This document shows, piece after piece, positions 1 to 5,476 of a DNA stretch of 7,590 nt (position 1 is its first letter; each line of letters opens with the position of its first letter). The notes beneath the pieces were generated by a model. It ran no database searches, was not told the DNA's origin, and saw nothing but the letters and a program-made list of their open reading frames with translations. The translations under genes and the position numbers were made by a program. Origin of the DNA: an uncultured Clostridia bacterium (lineage in GTDB: Bacteria; Bacillota; Clostridia; Christensenellales; Aristaeellaceae); assembly GCA_934630975.1 (NCBI GenBank), contig CAKTXH010000106.1:1-7590 (forward strand), given 5' to 3'.

Positions 1-417
1 TTGACCGTGATCCAGGTTATCTTTGGCAAGAAGGGTTCCGGCAAGACCAAGCGCATTTTGGATATGGCGAACGCTTCTGTGAAGGAAGCGAAGGGCAACG
101 TTCTGTTCATCGACGATGACAAGAGCTACACGCTCAGCCTCAAGCCGCAGATCCGCTTCATCGACGCGAGCGAGTACGCCGTAAAGGGCAAGGAGCCGTT
201 CTATGGCTTCCTGGCCGGTATTCTCGCGGGTAATTACGATATCAGCGTGGTCTATGTGGATGCGTTCCTCAAGCTGGTGAAGGCCGACGCGGCCGAGCTG
301 GTGGATTTCTTCGCTCAGCTTGAGCGTCTGGTGGCCAACGCCCAGTGCGATCTGGTGATCAGCTTCAGCGAGGACGCGGAGAATGTGCCCGAGAGCATCC
401 GCAAGTACCAGATCTGA
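1..417 (+). CDS. Small P-loop NTPase-like protein of unknown function
   Basis: A 138-residue protein with a textbook Walker A motif, GKKGSGKT, at residues 9-16, and a Walker B-like hydrophobic strand ending in Asp (ISVVYVDA, residues 81-88). It has no membrane segment or signal peptide, so it is probably cytosolic and binds a nucleotide. It resembles a family of short single-domain ATP-binding proteins common in Clostridia whose role is not established; this is recognised from the overall pattern. The frame is open from base 1 with TTG, so the true start may lie upstream, at this TTG, or at the GTG at base 7. The GTG would give a protein starting Met-Ile-Gln-Val, which fits the usual short N-terminus before the P-loop. 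No ribosome site can be judged because the window starts here. A terminator follows 17 bases after the stop, so the gene ends its transcript and is not coupled to thrC. Confidence 0.8.
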   Translation: MTVIQVIFGKKGSGKTKRILDMANASVKEAKGNVLFIDDDKSYTLSLKPQIRFIDASEYAVKGKEPFYGFLAGILAGNYDISVVYVDAFLKLVKADAAELVDFFAQLERLVANAQCDLVISFSEDAENVPESIRKYQI

Positions 418-433
418 TCCCGTTTTTCTGATG

Positions 434-468
434 CCGCTTCCTGCCGTTTATCGGGAAGCGGTTTCTTT
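434..468 (+). terminator. Rho-independent terminator of the P-loop gene
   Basis: Perfect 8-bp stem CCGCTTCC (434-441) / GGAAGCGG (454-461) with a 12-base loop, followed by a T-rich tail GTTTCTTTG. It lies 17 bases after the stop codon of the upstream gene and separates it from thrC. Confidence 0.8.
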
Positions 469-483
469 GTATGAGAATGGAGT

Positions 484-583
484 GAAAAAATGCCCCGAAG
501 GTTTCCAAAGGGCGATCGGAAAGCCCTTTGGTCGTGTCCGCAGACACGAAATTTCTTGGCATTTTGATAGTTTCAATTAGGAG
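484..583 (+). promoter_or_regulatory. Structured thrC leader: candidate three-way-junction RNA
   Basis: Three perfect stems nest as a three-way junction. P1 is AAAATGCC (487-494) with GGCATTTT (558-565). P2 is CCAAAGGGC (505-513) with GCCCTTTGG (523-531). P3 is TCGTGTC (532-538) with GACACGA (543-549), loop CGCA. P2 and P3 abut directly. The junction strands are 495-504 and 550-557. A possible 4-bp pseudoknot joins CCGA (495-498) to TCGG (516-519) in the P2 loop. The fold ends 12 bases before the AGGAGG ribosome site (578-583) of thrC. No T-box signature, S-box or other riboswitch consensus known to me is visible, and no terminator follows the stems. The sequence shows the pairing. Regulation of thrC is inferred. 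A weak promoter (TATGAG-like -10 around 470) could lie just upstream. Confidence 0.5.
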
Positions 584-594
584 GCTGAATTTCC

Positions 595-2088
595 ATGCCG
601 ATGCTTTCCACCCGCGGCGCGGCTGCGGTTTCTGAATCTATGGCCATCCTGCGCGGGCTTGCGCCGGACGGCGGGCTGTATGTGCCGCAGGCGTTCCCGC
701 GTTTCTCGCTGGATGAAATCGCCGCGCTGAGCGCGCTTGACTATCAGGCGCGCGCGCTGGCAGTGCTGCAAAAGTTCCTGCCCGATTTCACGGCGGGCGA
801 GCTGAAAAACGCCATCGCCGGGGCTTACGGCGCGGGCTTTGACGACGCACAGATCGCGCCTGTCCGCCCAGTCGGCGCATGGGCGCATGCGCTGGAACTC
901 TGGCACGGGCCGACGCTCGCGTTCAAGGATATGGCGCTCCAGCTCCTGCCGTACCTGCTGACGCTCAGCGCGAAAAAACACGGCGAAACGCGCGAAATCT
1001 TCATCCTCGTGGCGACCAGCGGCGATACCGGAAAGGCTGCGCTGGAAGGCTTCCTCGACGTGCCGGGCACGCGCTGCTGCGTGTTCTACCCGCGCGAGGG
1101 CGTGAGCCAGGCGCAGCGCCTGCAAATGGTGACGACCGGCGGCGCAAACACCCACGTCATCGCCGTCAACGGCAATTTTGACGACGCGCAGACCGGCGTG
1201 AAGCGCATCTTCTCGGATCATGCGTTCGCCGAGACGATGGACGCGCAGGGCCGCGTGCTCTCCTCCGCGAACTCCATCAACTTCGGCCGTCTCGTGCCGC
1301 AGGTGGTCTATTACTTCTCCGCGTATGCCGATCTGCTGAAATCCGGCGCGATCAAGCTGGGCGACGAGGTGAATTTCTGCGTGCCGACGGGCAACTTCGG
1401 CGATATTCTGGCCGCGGATTACGCGGGCAAGGCGGGGCTGCCGGCGGGCAGGCTGATCTGCGCCAGCAACGAAAACAACGTGCTGACCGATTTCATCAAC
1501 ACCGGCGTGTACGACATCGAGAACCGCCCGTTCTACAAGACGATCACCCCGTCGATGGACATTCTCGTCTCTTCCAATCTGGAGCGCCTGCTGTTTGATT
1601 TGAGCGGCTGCGACGGCGCGCGTATCGCGCGGTTCATGGCGGATCTGGCGGGAAAAAAGCGCTATGAAATCGACGGGGCGATGAAGGCCGGGCTGCAAAA
1701 GCGCTACTTCGCGGGCTGCGTCGATGAGGCGGGCATCCGCGCGGAGATTCGCCGCACGTGGGAAGAGGATCATTACCTGATGGATACGCATACCGCCGTG
1801 GCGAGCGCCGTTCTGCGCGATTACCAGAAGCAGACGGGCGACGCGCGCCAAAGCGTGATCGTTTCCACCGCCAGCCCGTATAAGTTCGGCGCGTCCGTGC
1901 TCGGCGCGGTCGCCGGGCAGGAAGCCTGCAAGGGGCTGGACGATTTCGCCTGCTGCCGCGCGCTCTCCGAGCTGACGGGCACGAAAGAGCCGGAACAGAT
2001 TCTCGCGCTTCCGAACCTGCCGGTTCGCCATACCGCCGTCTGCGAAAAGGACGCGATGGAGCAGGCCGTGCTGAACGTCATTCGGTAA
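595..2088 (+). CDS. thrC: Threonine synthase
   Basis: Converts O-phospho-L-homoserine and water to L-threonine and phosphate, the last step of threonine synthesis, in the cytosol with pyridoxal phosphate (PLP). The 497-residue protein begins with the typical STRG segment (residues 5-8) and an APDGGLYVP motif (23-31) of the N-terminal domain. The fold-type II catalytic core carries the PLP-binding Lys111 in HGPTLAFKD, the TSGDTG substrate-binding loop at 141-146, and the PTGNFGD phosphate-binding loop at 264-270. Its length fits the long bacterial form (E. coli ThrC is 428 residues). The ATG at 595 is chosen because AGGAGG (578-583) lies 11 bases upstream; the next Met codon at 601 would be 17 bases away. 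It appears monocistronic, with a structured leader upstream and a strong terminator downstream. The homoserine kinase and dehydrogenase genes that often accompany thrC are not in this window. Confidence 0.97.
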   Translation: MPMLSTRGAAAVSESMAILRGLAPDGGLYVPQAFPRFSLDEIAALSALDYQARALAVLQKFLPDFTAGELKNAIAGAYGAGFDDAQIAPVRPVGAWAHALELWHGPTLAFKDMALQLLPYLLTLSAKKHGETREIFILVATSGDTGKAALEGFLDVPGTRCCVFYPREGVSQAQRLQMVTTGGANTHVIAVNGNFDDAQTGVKRIFSDHAFAETMDAQGRVLSSANSINFGRLVPQVVYYFSAYADLLKSGAIKLGDEVNFCVPTGNFGDILAADYAGKAGLPAGRLICASNENNVLTDFINTGVYDIENRPFYKTITPSMDILVSSNLERLLFDLSGCDGARIARFMADLAGKKRYEIDGAMKAGLQKRYFAGCVDEAGIRAEIRRTWEEDHYLMDTHTAVASAVLRDYQKQTGDARQSVIVSTASPYKFGASVLGAVAGQEACKGLDDFACCRALSELTGTKEPEQILALPNLPVRHTAVCEKDAMEQAVLNVIR

Positions 2089-2092
2089 AAAG

Positions 2093-2132
2093 CGTATAAT
2101 AAAAAGGGCTGCGAAGCCCTTTTTATTATACG
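2093..2132. terminator. Bidirectional terminator between convergent genes
   Basis: Perfect 18-bp stem, 2093-2110 with 2115-2132, around a GCGA loop. The outer part is A/T-rich, so each strand reads GGGCT-loop-AGCCC followed by TTTTTATTATA. It lies 4 bases after the thrC stop (+). It also overlaps the stop codon of the minus-strand gene (2126-2128), so it serves both convergent transcripts. Confidence 0.95.
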
Positions 2133-3220
2133 TCGTATACCCGCTGCGTCGGCGCGAAATCCGAGTTGTAGGCGATGATTCGGTCAAAATGGTTCTGCGA
2201 GGCGATGCGCAGCATGTCCGCCTGGGTGCAGTGCACGCTGTAACGCAGCAGCCGCGCCTTGCCCGCATGCAGCAGCAGCGAAGCGTGCGTGTTCGGCTCG
2301 ACTGTGCCGGTGAAGATCACGCGGCCGCCGCAGATGAGCAGGCGGCGAACCAGCCGGCGGGTCTTGATGTCGTCAAGCTGCGGGTCGCAGACGAAATACA
2401 CGCCCAGCGCGACGAAATCCTCCGGGATGGCGCGGATGAACTTCCCGGAGAGCATATCCTGCACCTGCGGGCGCACCCACATGGCGGTTGCGTCCATGTG
2501 CCCCAGCTCGGTGATGAAATGGCGGTCGGCGAAGATATCCGTCTCCGGCAGGCGCTCGACGATGTAGGTCAAAATGCCCAGCCCGCGTCCATATCGCGGC
2601 ACGGGGAGAATGACGGGCCGCCCGTCCGAAAGCGCTTCGGAAATGGCGGCGATCAGCGCGTCCACCTGCGCGTCGCGCGAGGCCGCGCCGGGCTGCATGC
2701 CGTAGTCGCAATCTAGCACGGCCAGATTGGCGCTGATGCCTTCGATCGGGTCGCGGGCATGGACGCGCGCGCAGTCGTAATAATCGCCGGAGAAGAACAG
2801 CGAGCGCCCGTTTTCCGCCATGCGGTACCAGACGCTGCCGGAACAGTGGCCGCTGCGCCCCCACGTCAGCGTCAGCCCGCCGGGAATCTGCGCCTCGGCG
2901 TAGGGCACGCTCAGCCCTTCCAGCACGAGCGGGTCGTCAATGCCCAGCGGGAGCTGGCGCGCGGTTTCCGTCGTCAGCACGACGCGCCCGGTGAAGCCGT
3001 TGGAAAGCAGATACGGCAGCGCGCCGGATTGGTTTTCGTGGGAATGGGAGAGGAACAGATAGCGCGCCGCGCGAATCTGCTCGGGCAGCAGGTGGGGCAG
3101 CTCGTCCCCGCGGTAACAGCGCTGATAGCCGCAGTCCATGATGAACGACGCGGATTCGCCCTCCACAAAATAACAGTGGCGCTGCTGGGTGCAAGGCTCG
3201 CCCGTCAAATAAAGCTTCAT
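2126..3220 (-). CDS. Beta-CASP-like metallo-beta-lactamase-fold protein with degenerate metal site
   Basis: A 364-residue protein with the layout of beta-CASP metallo-beta-lactamases (RNA 3'-end processing or RNase J/Ysh1-like enzymes). Visible elements are a first-strand segment ending in MDCG (28-31), motif II at 59-64, GHCSGS with His125, FFSGD with Asp146, a DCDYG strand end (170-174), LPVPRYGRG (205-213), GRVIFTGT (299-306) and YSVH with His330. Motif II, normally HxHxDH, reads HSHENQ, so the Asp and last His that bind the second metal are replaced by Asn63 and Gln64. Catalytic nuclease activity is therefore doubtful; RNA binding or a changed activity is possible. The protein is also shorter than the roughly 450 residues usual for such nucleases. 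The start at 3220 is chosen for GGGGAGG (3231-3237) 10 bases upstream; the frame stays open to 3274 but lacks a site there. Its own promoter lies at 3263-3291. Confidence 0.8.
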   Translation of the reverse strand: MKLYLTGEPCTQQRHCYFVEGESASFIMDCGYQRCYRGDELPHLLPEQIRAARYLFLSHSHENQSGALPYLLSNGFTGRVVLTTETARQLPLGIDDPLVLEGLSVPYAEAQIPGGLTLTWGRSGHCSGSVWYRMAENGRSLFFSGDYYDCARVHARDPIEGISANLAVLDCDYGMQPGAASRDAQVDALIAAISEALSDGRPVILPVPRYGRGLGILTYIVERLPETDIFADRHFITELGHMDATAMWVRPQVQDMLSGKFIRAIPEDFVALGVYFVCDPQLDDIKTRRLVRRLLICGGRVIFTGTVEPNTHASLLLHAGKARLLRYSVHCTQADMLRIASQNHFDRIIAYNSDFAPTQRVYDV

Positions 3221-3262
3221 GCCGCCGCTTCCTCCCCGATGATGCAAAATGATTTTATGAAT

Positions 3263-3291
3263 AGTATAGTACAAAAACGGAAATGCGTAAA
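3263..3291 (-). promoter_or_regulatory. Sigma-70-type promoter for the metallo-beta-lactamase-fold gene
   Basis: On the minus strand, -35 TTTACG (3291-3286) and -10 TATACT (3268-3263) are separated by exactly 17 bases. The -10 starts about 45 bases upstream of the GTG-free ATG start at 3220, in an AT-rich stretch that contrasts with the GC-rich genes. Confidence 0.65.
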
Positions 3292-3396
3292 CCCGAAACC
3301 GGGTAGGAATTTGCTTTTGTCAAAAAGAACGTGAGCCGAGCGGCGTTTTTTGTGCATTTTCGGACGGCAGTTGTTCTTTTTTCTGCGCCTAATTCG

Positions 3397-3405
3397 TGGT
3401 ACAAT
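3397..3405 (+). promoter_or_regulatory. Extended -10 promoter for the SH3-domain gene
   Basis: TGGTACAAT matches the extended -10 consensus TGnTATAAT at all but one base. No good -35 box lies 17 bases upstream (only a T-run), as is common for extended -10 promoters. Transcription would start near 3412, leaving a leader of about 158 bases before the ATG at 3570. Confidence 0.55.
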
Positions 3406-3411
3406 AGAGAC

Positions 3412-3569
3412 AAAACGGAATACAAAGAACAATCCGCGTTTTTTTCAAAAAACTGGAAGAAAACGCGGCGTTGTTTCGTCTTTATGGCATAGAAAAAAAG
3501 AACCCGCCGAGCGGCGGGAGATATTTGGAAGCGGGCCGTTCGTTGGGGCGGCTAAAAGGGGTGGCTGCG
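3412..3569 (+). promoter_or_regulatory. Long structured 5' leader of the SH3-domain gene
   Basis: This region holds no credible coding sequence. A 9-bp stem, CCGCGTTTT (3434-3442) with AAAACGCGG (3460-3468), can be extended by AACAA (3428-3432) with TTGTT (3471-3475) across a small bulge. Inside it, GTTTTTT/AAAAAAC gives a competing hairpin. A second stem, CCCGCC (3503-3508) with GGCGGG (3513-3518), lies about 50 bases before the start codon. Neither is followed by a T-run on the + strand, so they are not + strand terminators. A regulatory role is inferred only from length and structure. Confidence 0.35.
3488..3518 (-). terminator. Minus-strand intrinsic terminator inside the SH3-gene leader
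   Basis: Read on the minus strand, CCCGCC-GCTC-GGCGGG (3518-3503) is followed directly by TTCTTTTTTTCT, a strong rho-independent terminator. The nearest minus-strand gene whose transcript could reach it is the small secreted-protein gene ending at 4064. The intervening bases are antisense to the SH3 gene. Confidence 0.7.
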
Positions 3570-4067
3570 ATGAAAAAGAGGCTGATGGTGGGCCTGACCG
3601 TGCTGATGGCGCTTTTGGGCGGGCAGGCGATGGCGCAGAGCGCCGTGGTGGATAACGGTTCCGACCCGAACAGCCGATTGAACATGCGTGAGCAGCCCAG
3701 CAGGGATGCAAACGCCGTCGGCCAGTTTTATACGGGAACGCCGGTTGAAATCGTCGCCGACGCGGGCGACGGCTGGTCGCAGGTGACCATCGGCGGCGGG
3801 GTTAACAGCCTCAGCGGCTATATGATGACCCGTTACCTGACCGCCGATGCTTCCGCCGTGCAGGATATGACCCCGAGCATGCAGGTTGTTTCGCCTTACG
3901 GCACGCAGAGCGTCGTCGTGCGCGATACGCCGAGCAACTCCTACGACGCAGTGGCGATGCTTCAGGTCGGCGACGACGTGCGCGTCATCGGCACGACGGG
4001 CAGTTATTATTATGTGCTGCTGGATGACGGCTCGATCGGCTGCCTGAGCACGAGCGAGGCGGACTAA
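3570..4067 (+). CDS. Secreted bacterial-SH3 domain protein
   Basis: A 165-residue exported protein. Residues 1-22 form a signal peptide: Lys-Lys-Arg, then a hydrophobic core, with likely cleavage after Ala-Met-Ala. Residues about 25-90 form a bacterial SH3 (SH3_3-type) domain with the classic LNMREQPS start, the TGTPVEIVADAGDGWSQV core and a GYMMTRYL end. Residues about 105-160 look like a second, divergent SH3-like repeat (VVVRDTPS, then VGDDVRVIG and YYYVLLDDG). Such domains usually bind peptidoglycan or other surface ligands. No catalytic domain is present, so this is probably an accessory wall-binding or sensing protein. The start at 3570 is chosen because it begins the signal peptide and has AAAAGGGG just upstream. 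The open frame to 3471 adds a non-signal extension. The stop overlaps the 3' end of the facing small gene by 4 bases, with no clear terminator between them. Confidence 0.9.
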   Translation: MKKRLMVGLTVLMALLGGQAMAQSAVVDNGSDPNSRLNMREQPSRDANAVGQFYTGTPVEIVADAGDGWSQVTIGGGVNSLSGYMMTRYLTADASAVQDMTPSMQVVSPYGTQSVVVRDTPSNSYDAVAMLQVGDDVRVIGTTGSYYYVLLDDGSIGCLSTSEAD

Positions 4068-4245
4068 TTCCGCTTCGCCGCCAGCAGAACGCCCGTCCGC
4101 GCATCCAGATAGAGCTTGTAGATCGTGCGGTAGTTCTGCGTGAAATCCGTCGCTATGATCCACCAGAGTTGAAGGGGAAGCCCTTCGCCAGCGCGGGGCA
4201 GGCCAGCGCGCAGAGCAGCGCAAACACAGCCAGAAAACGAACCAT
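4064..4245 (-). pseudogene. Small secreted protein with PepSY-like C-terminus, frameshifted
   Basis: The ATG at 4245 follows a strong GGGAGG ribosome site (4259-4254) and opens a clear signal peptide: Met-Val-Arg, a hydrophobic stretch, then a PALA|KG cleavage site near residue 20. This frame stops after 30 codons, at 4153. The -1 frame continues to a TAG at 4064 and encodes WWIIATDFTQNYRTIY then KLYLDARTGVLLAA, which resembles the end of PepSY-type domains (a conserved Tyr...Asp-x-x-Thr-Gly pattern). Adding one base at the C run near 4170-4173 would join the two parts into a 60-residue exported protein. The gene is therefore broken by a one-base loss, or the sequence has an error there. No canonical slippery heptamer supports programmed frameshifting. 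It lies 85 bases downstream of the ArsR-type gene on the same strand and may be co-transcribed with it. Confidence 0.6.
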
Positions 4246-4247
4246 AC

Positions 4248-4302
4248 AAAATTCCTCCCGATTGTTTCTATCTTTAAGACGAGACAAACCGGGAGGAAAT
4301 TT
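4248..4302 (-). promoter_or_regulatory. Inverted repeat masking the small gene's ribosome site
   Basis: TTCCTCCCG (4252-4260) and CGGGAGGAA (4290-4298) are perfect 9-bp complements. A further A/T extension runs to 4249 and 4302 with one bulge. In the minus-strand RNA the 3' arm contains the GGGAGG site of the small secreted-protein gene, and the 5' arm is its exact complement, so the hairpin would hide the ribosome site. The 29-base loop has a short inner GTTT/AAAC pairing. Confidence 0.5.
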
Positions 4303-4323
4303 CATGTTTTGGAAATTTTTTTT
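4297..4323 (+). terminator. Weak possible terminator for the SH3 transcript
   Basis: AAATTTC (4297-4303) pairs with GAAATTT (4312-4318), followed by more T to 4323. The 7-bp stem is almost all A/T, so it is weak, but it is the only T-tract hairpin on the + strand downstream of the SH3 gene. Its use would carry that transcript across the small minus-strand gene. Confidence 0.25.
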
Positions 4324-4330
4324 GAAAAGC

Positions 4331-5287
4331 TCAGTCCGCCGCCTTGGCGTAGCCTACCCGAACGGCGATGCCCTGCGCGAAATCGCCGAATTTTTCGCCG
4401 AACAGGTTGATGCCGCCGACGTGCGCCGCGTCCGCGTGCACGCCGATGCGCAGGGCGATGTAATCCTGCGCGCCAAGCTGCAAATCCGCCAGCGTGACGA
4501 CGGAAAGCGGCTCGCCGTCGAGCGTACAGCCGGAATTATCCACCCGCCACGTCTTGAGCAGGCCGTACTGCGAGGAGGTATCGCTCCACCACGAGGGGTT
4601 GAAGCGCCCGCGCCGCGCGCCGTAATCGCCGGGGCTTGTCCAAACGCCAAGCTCCTGCGCGCCGAGACCGACGTAGATATCGCTCTTGAAATCCTCCCGG
4701 TACATCGGCGCGTTGGAGGAAACCTCCATCGAGATTTCCAGCCATTCCACCTGCTTCGGGTCGATTTCGCCCAGCGAGAAACGATATTCGATCTCGCCGG
4801 ATTCAAACCACAGGAGCTGCGCGGCGAAGCGATCCGGGTGATAGAACGCGCGCGGCGCGTTGCTTTCGCCGATCCACGCATGCTCGGAGACAAGGCCGCA
4901 CTCCGAGCGGATCTCCCGCGCGCAGGCATAGCTGCCCAGCGGCAGTTTGAGGGTCAGCGCGCTCACGCCGTCCTGCGTTTCGGGCACAAGGTGCAGGCTG
5001 ACCGAGTCGATGCGCCGGGAGCAGAGCTTCATTGCCCCGCGGATACCCGGCTGAATTTCCGAAGAAATCAGCCCGGCTTCCTCAAGCTGGCGCACGTTCA
5101 GCGCCGCGGTGGAAACCGGCATGCTCAGCGCTTCCGCCAATTCGTTGACGTTCATAGAGCGGGAAGCCAGCAGGCCGATCATTTTAACCCGCAGCGGCGA
5201 AGAAAGCGCCTTGGAAACCTGACACAGGCGCTCGATTTGGCTCAAAGAAAAGCTGATGTGTTTGCTTTCGTCCGCATGAAGTGACAC
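4331..5287 (-). CDS. ArsR-type transcriptional regulator with a C-terminal sensory domain (COG4189-like)
   Basis: A 318-residue protein. Residues about 17-95 form a winged helix-turn-helix of ArsR type (SKALSSPLRVKMIGLL, then recognition-helix region PVSTAALNVRQLEEAGL at 57-73). No ELCVCDL-like metal box is present, so it is probably not a metal sensor. Residues about 105-318 form a large, probably beta-rich domain with the conserved strings WTSPGDYGARRG, NPSWWSD, LKTWRVDN and HVGGINLFGEKFGD (289-302). I recognise this architecture from Bacillota regulators near arabinofuranosidase and other hemicellulose genes, so a sugar or glycoside ligand is a reasonable guess. No glycosidase is in this window. 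The GTG start at 5287 is chosen because AAGGAGGTG (5304-5296) sits 8 bases upstream; the ATG at 5335 has no site. A good promoter and an inverted repeat precede the gene. Confidence 0.85.
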   Translation of the reverse strand: MSLHADESKHISFSLSQIERLCQVSKALSSPLRVKMIGLLASRSMNVNELAEALSMPVSTAALNVRQLEEAGLISSEIQPGIRGAMKLCSRRIDSVSLHLVPETQDGVSALTLKLPLGSYACAREIRSECGLVSEHAWIGESNAPRAFYHPDRFAAQLLWFESGEIEYRFSLGEIDPKQVEWLEISMEVSSNAPMYREDFKSDIYVGLGAQELGVWTSPGDYGARRGRFNPSWWSDTSSQYGLLKTWRVDNSGCTLDGEPLSVVTLADLQLGAQDYIALRIGVHADAAHVGGINLFGEKFGDFAQGIAVRVGYAKAAD

Positions 5288-5326
5288 GAAACGGACACCT
5301 CCTTGTTGTTTGCTGAGCGCGAAGAA

Positions 5327-5349
5327 GGGACGCAAAACCCGCGCGTCCC
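5327..5349. promoter_or_regulatory. Inverted repeat in the ArsR-type gene's 5' leader, possible operator
   Basis: GGGACGC (5327-5333) and GCGTCCC (5343-5349) are perfect 7-bp complements separated by 9 bases. The site lies about 10-33 bases after the predicted transcription start, a usual position for an autorepressor operator. In RNA it could instead form a hairpin followed by TTCTTC. Confidence 0.4.
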
Positions 5350-5365
5350 AAACTCAAGTGGATTC

Positions 5366-5394
5366 ATTATACAGCATAATTGAAATAAATACAA
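5366..5394 (-). promoter_or_regulatory. Sigma-70-type promoter for the ArsR-type gene
   Basis: On the minus strand, -35 TTGTAT (5394-5389) and a perfect -10 TATAAT (5371-5366) are separated by exactly 17 bases within a strongly AT-rich patch. Predicted start is near 5359, about 70 bases before the GTG start codon. Confidence 0.75.
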
Positions 5395-5426
5395 GGAGAT
5401 TTTTTGTAAACTTATGTGAAACTGCA

Positions 5427-5460
5427 CAAAAAACGGCCGTCCTCTGAAAAGAAGAACGGT
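5427..5460 (-). terminator. Rho-independent terminator of the aminotransferase transcript
   Basis: On the minus strand, CCGTTCTT pairs with a downstream GAGGACGG (8 bp including two G-U pairs), followed by CCGTTTTTTG. It lies about 17 bases after the aminotransferase stop codon and upstream of the ArsR-type gene's promoter. Confidence 0.75.
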
Positions 5461-5476
5461 CGATGACGGTTCAAAG

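Noticed and set aside
548..551. GAAA next to stem P3 in the thrC leader, as in hammerhead ribozymes
   Set aside because: The obligatory CUGANGA strand of a hammerhead core is absent from the leader.
577..2268. 563-codon open frame on the minus strand opposite thrC
   Set aside because: It is Arg/Ala/His-rich with no recognisable domain, and overlaps a certain threonine synthase gene and its terminator. It arises from the GC-rich codon bias of thrC.
3221..3274. N-terminal extension of the beta-CASP-like gene to an ATG at 3274
   Set aside because: The extension overlaps the promoter -10 region, has no ribosome site, and precedes a well-placed site for the ATG at 3220.
3310..3360. Terminator-like GCCGAGCGGC followed by T6 on the + strand at about 3336-3352
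   Set aside because: The stem is only 4 bp with a 2-base loop, and no + strand gene ends upstream of it.
4153..4180. Programmed -1 frameshifting in the small secreted gene
   Set aside because: No X-XXY-YYZ slippery heptamer is in the right frame. A one-base indel or sequence error explains it more simply.
4290..4340. A + strand ribosome-site-like GGGAGG followed by ATG at 4304 (MFWKFFLKS...)
   Set aside because: It looks like a start, but it is the mirror arm of the inverted repeat at 4248-4302 and reads straight into the antisense of a well-supported gene.
4169..5284. 371-codon open frame on the + strand opposite the ArsR-type gene
   Set aside because: It lacks a credible start or domain and is a shadow of the real minus-strand gene.
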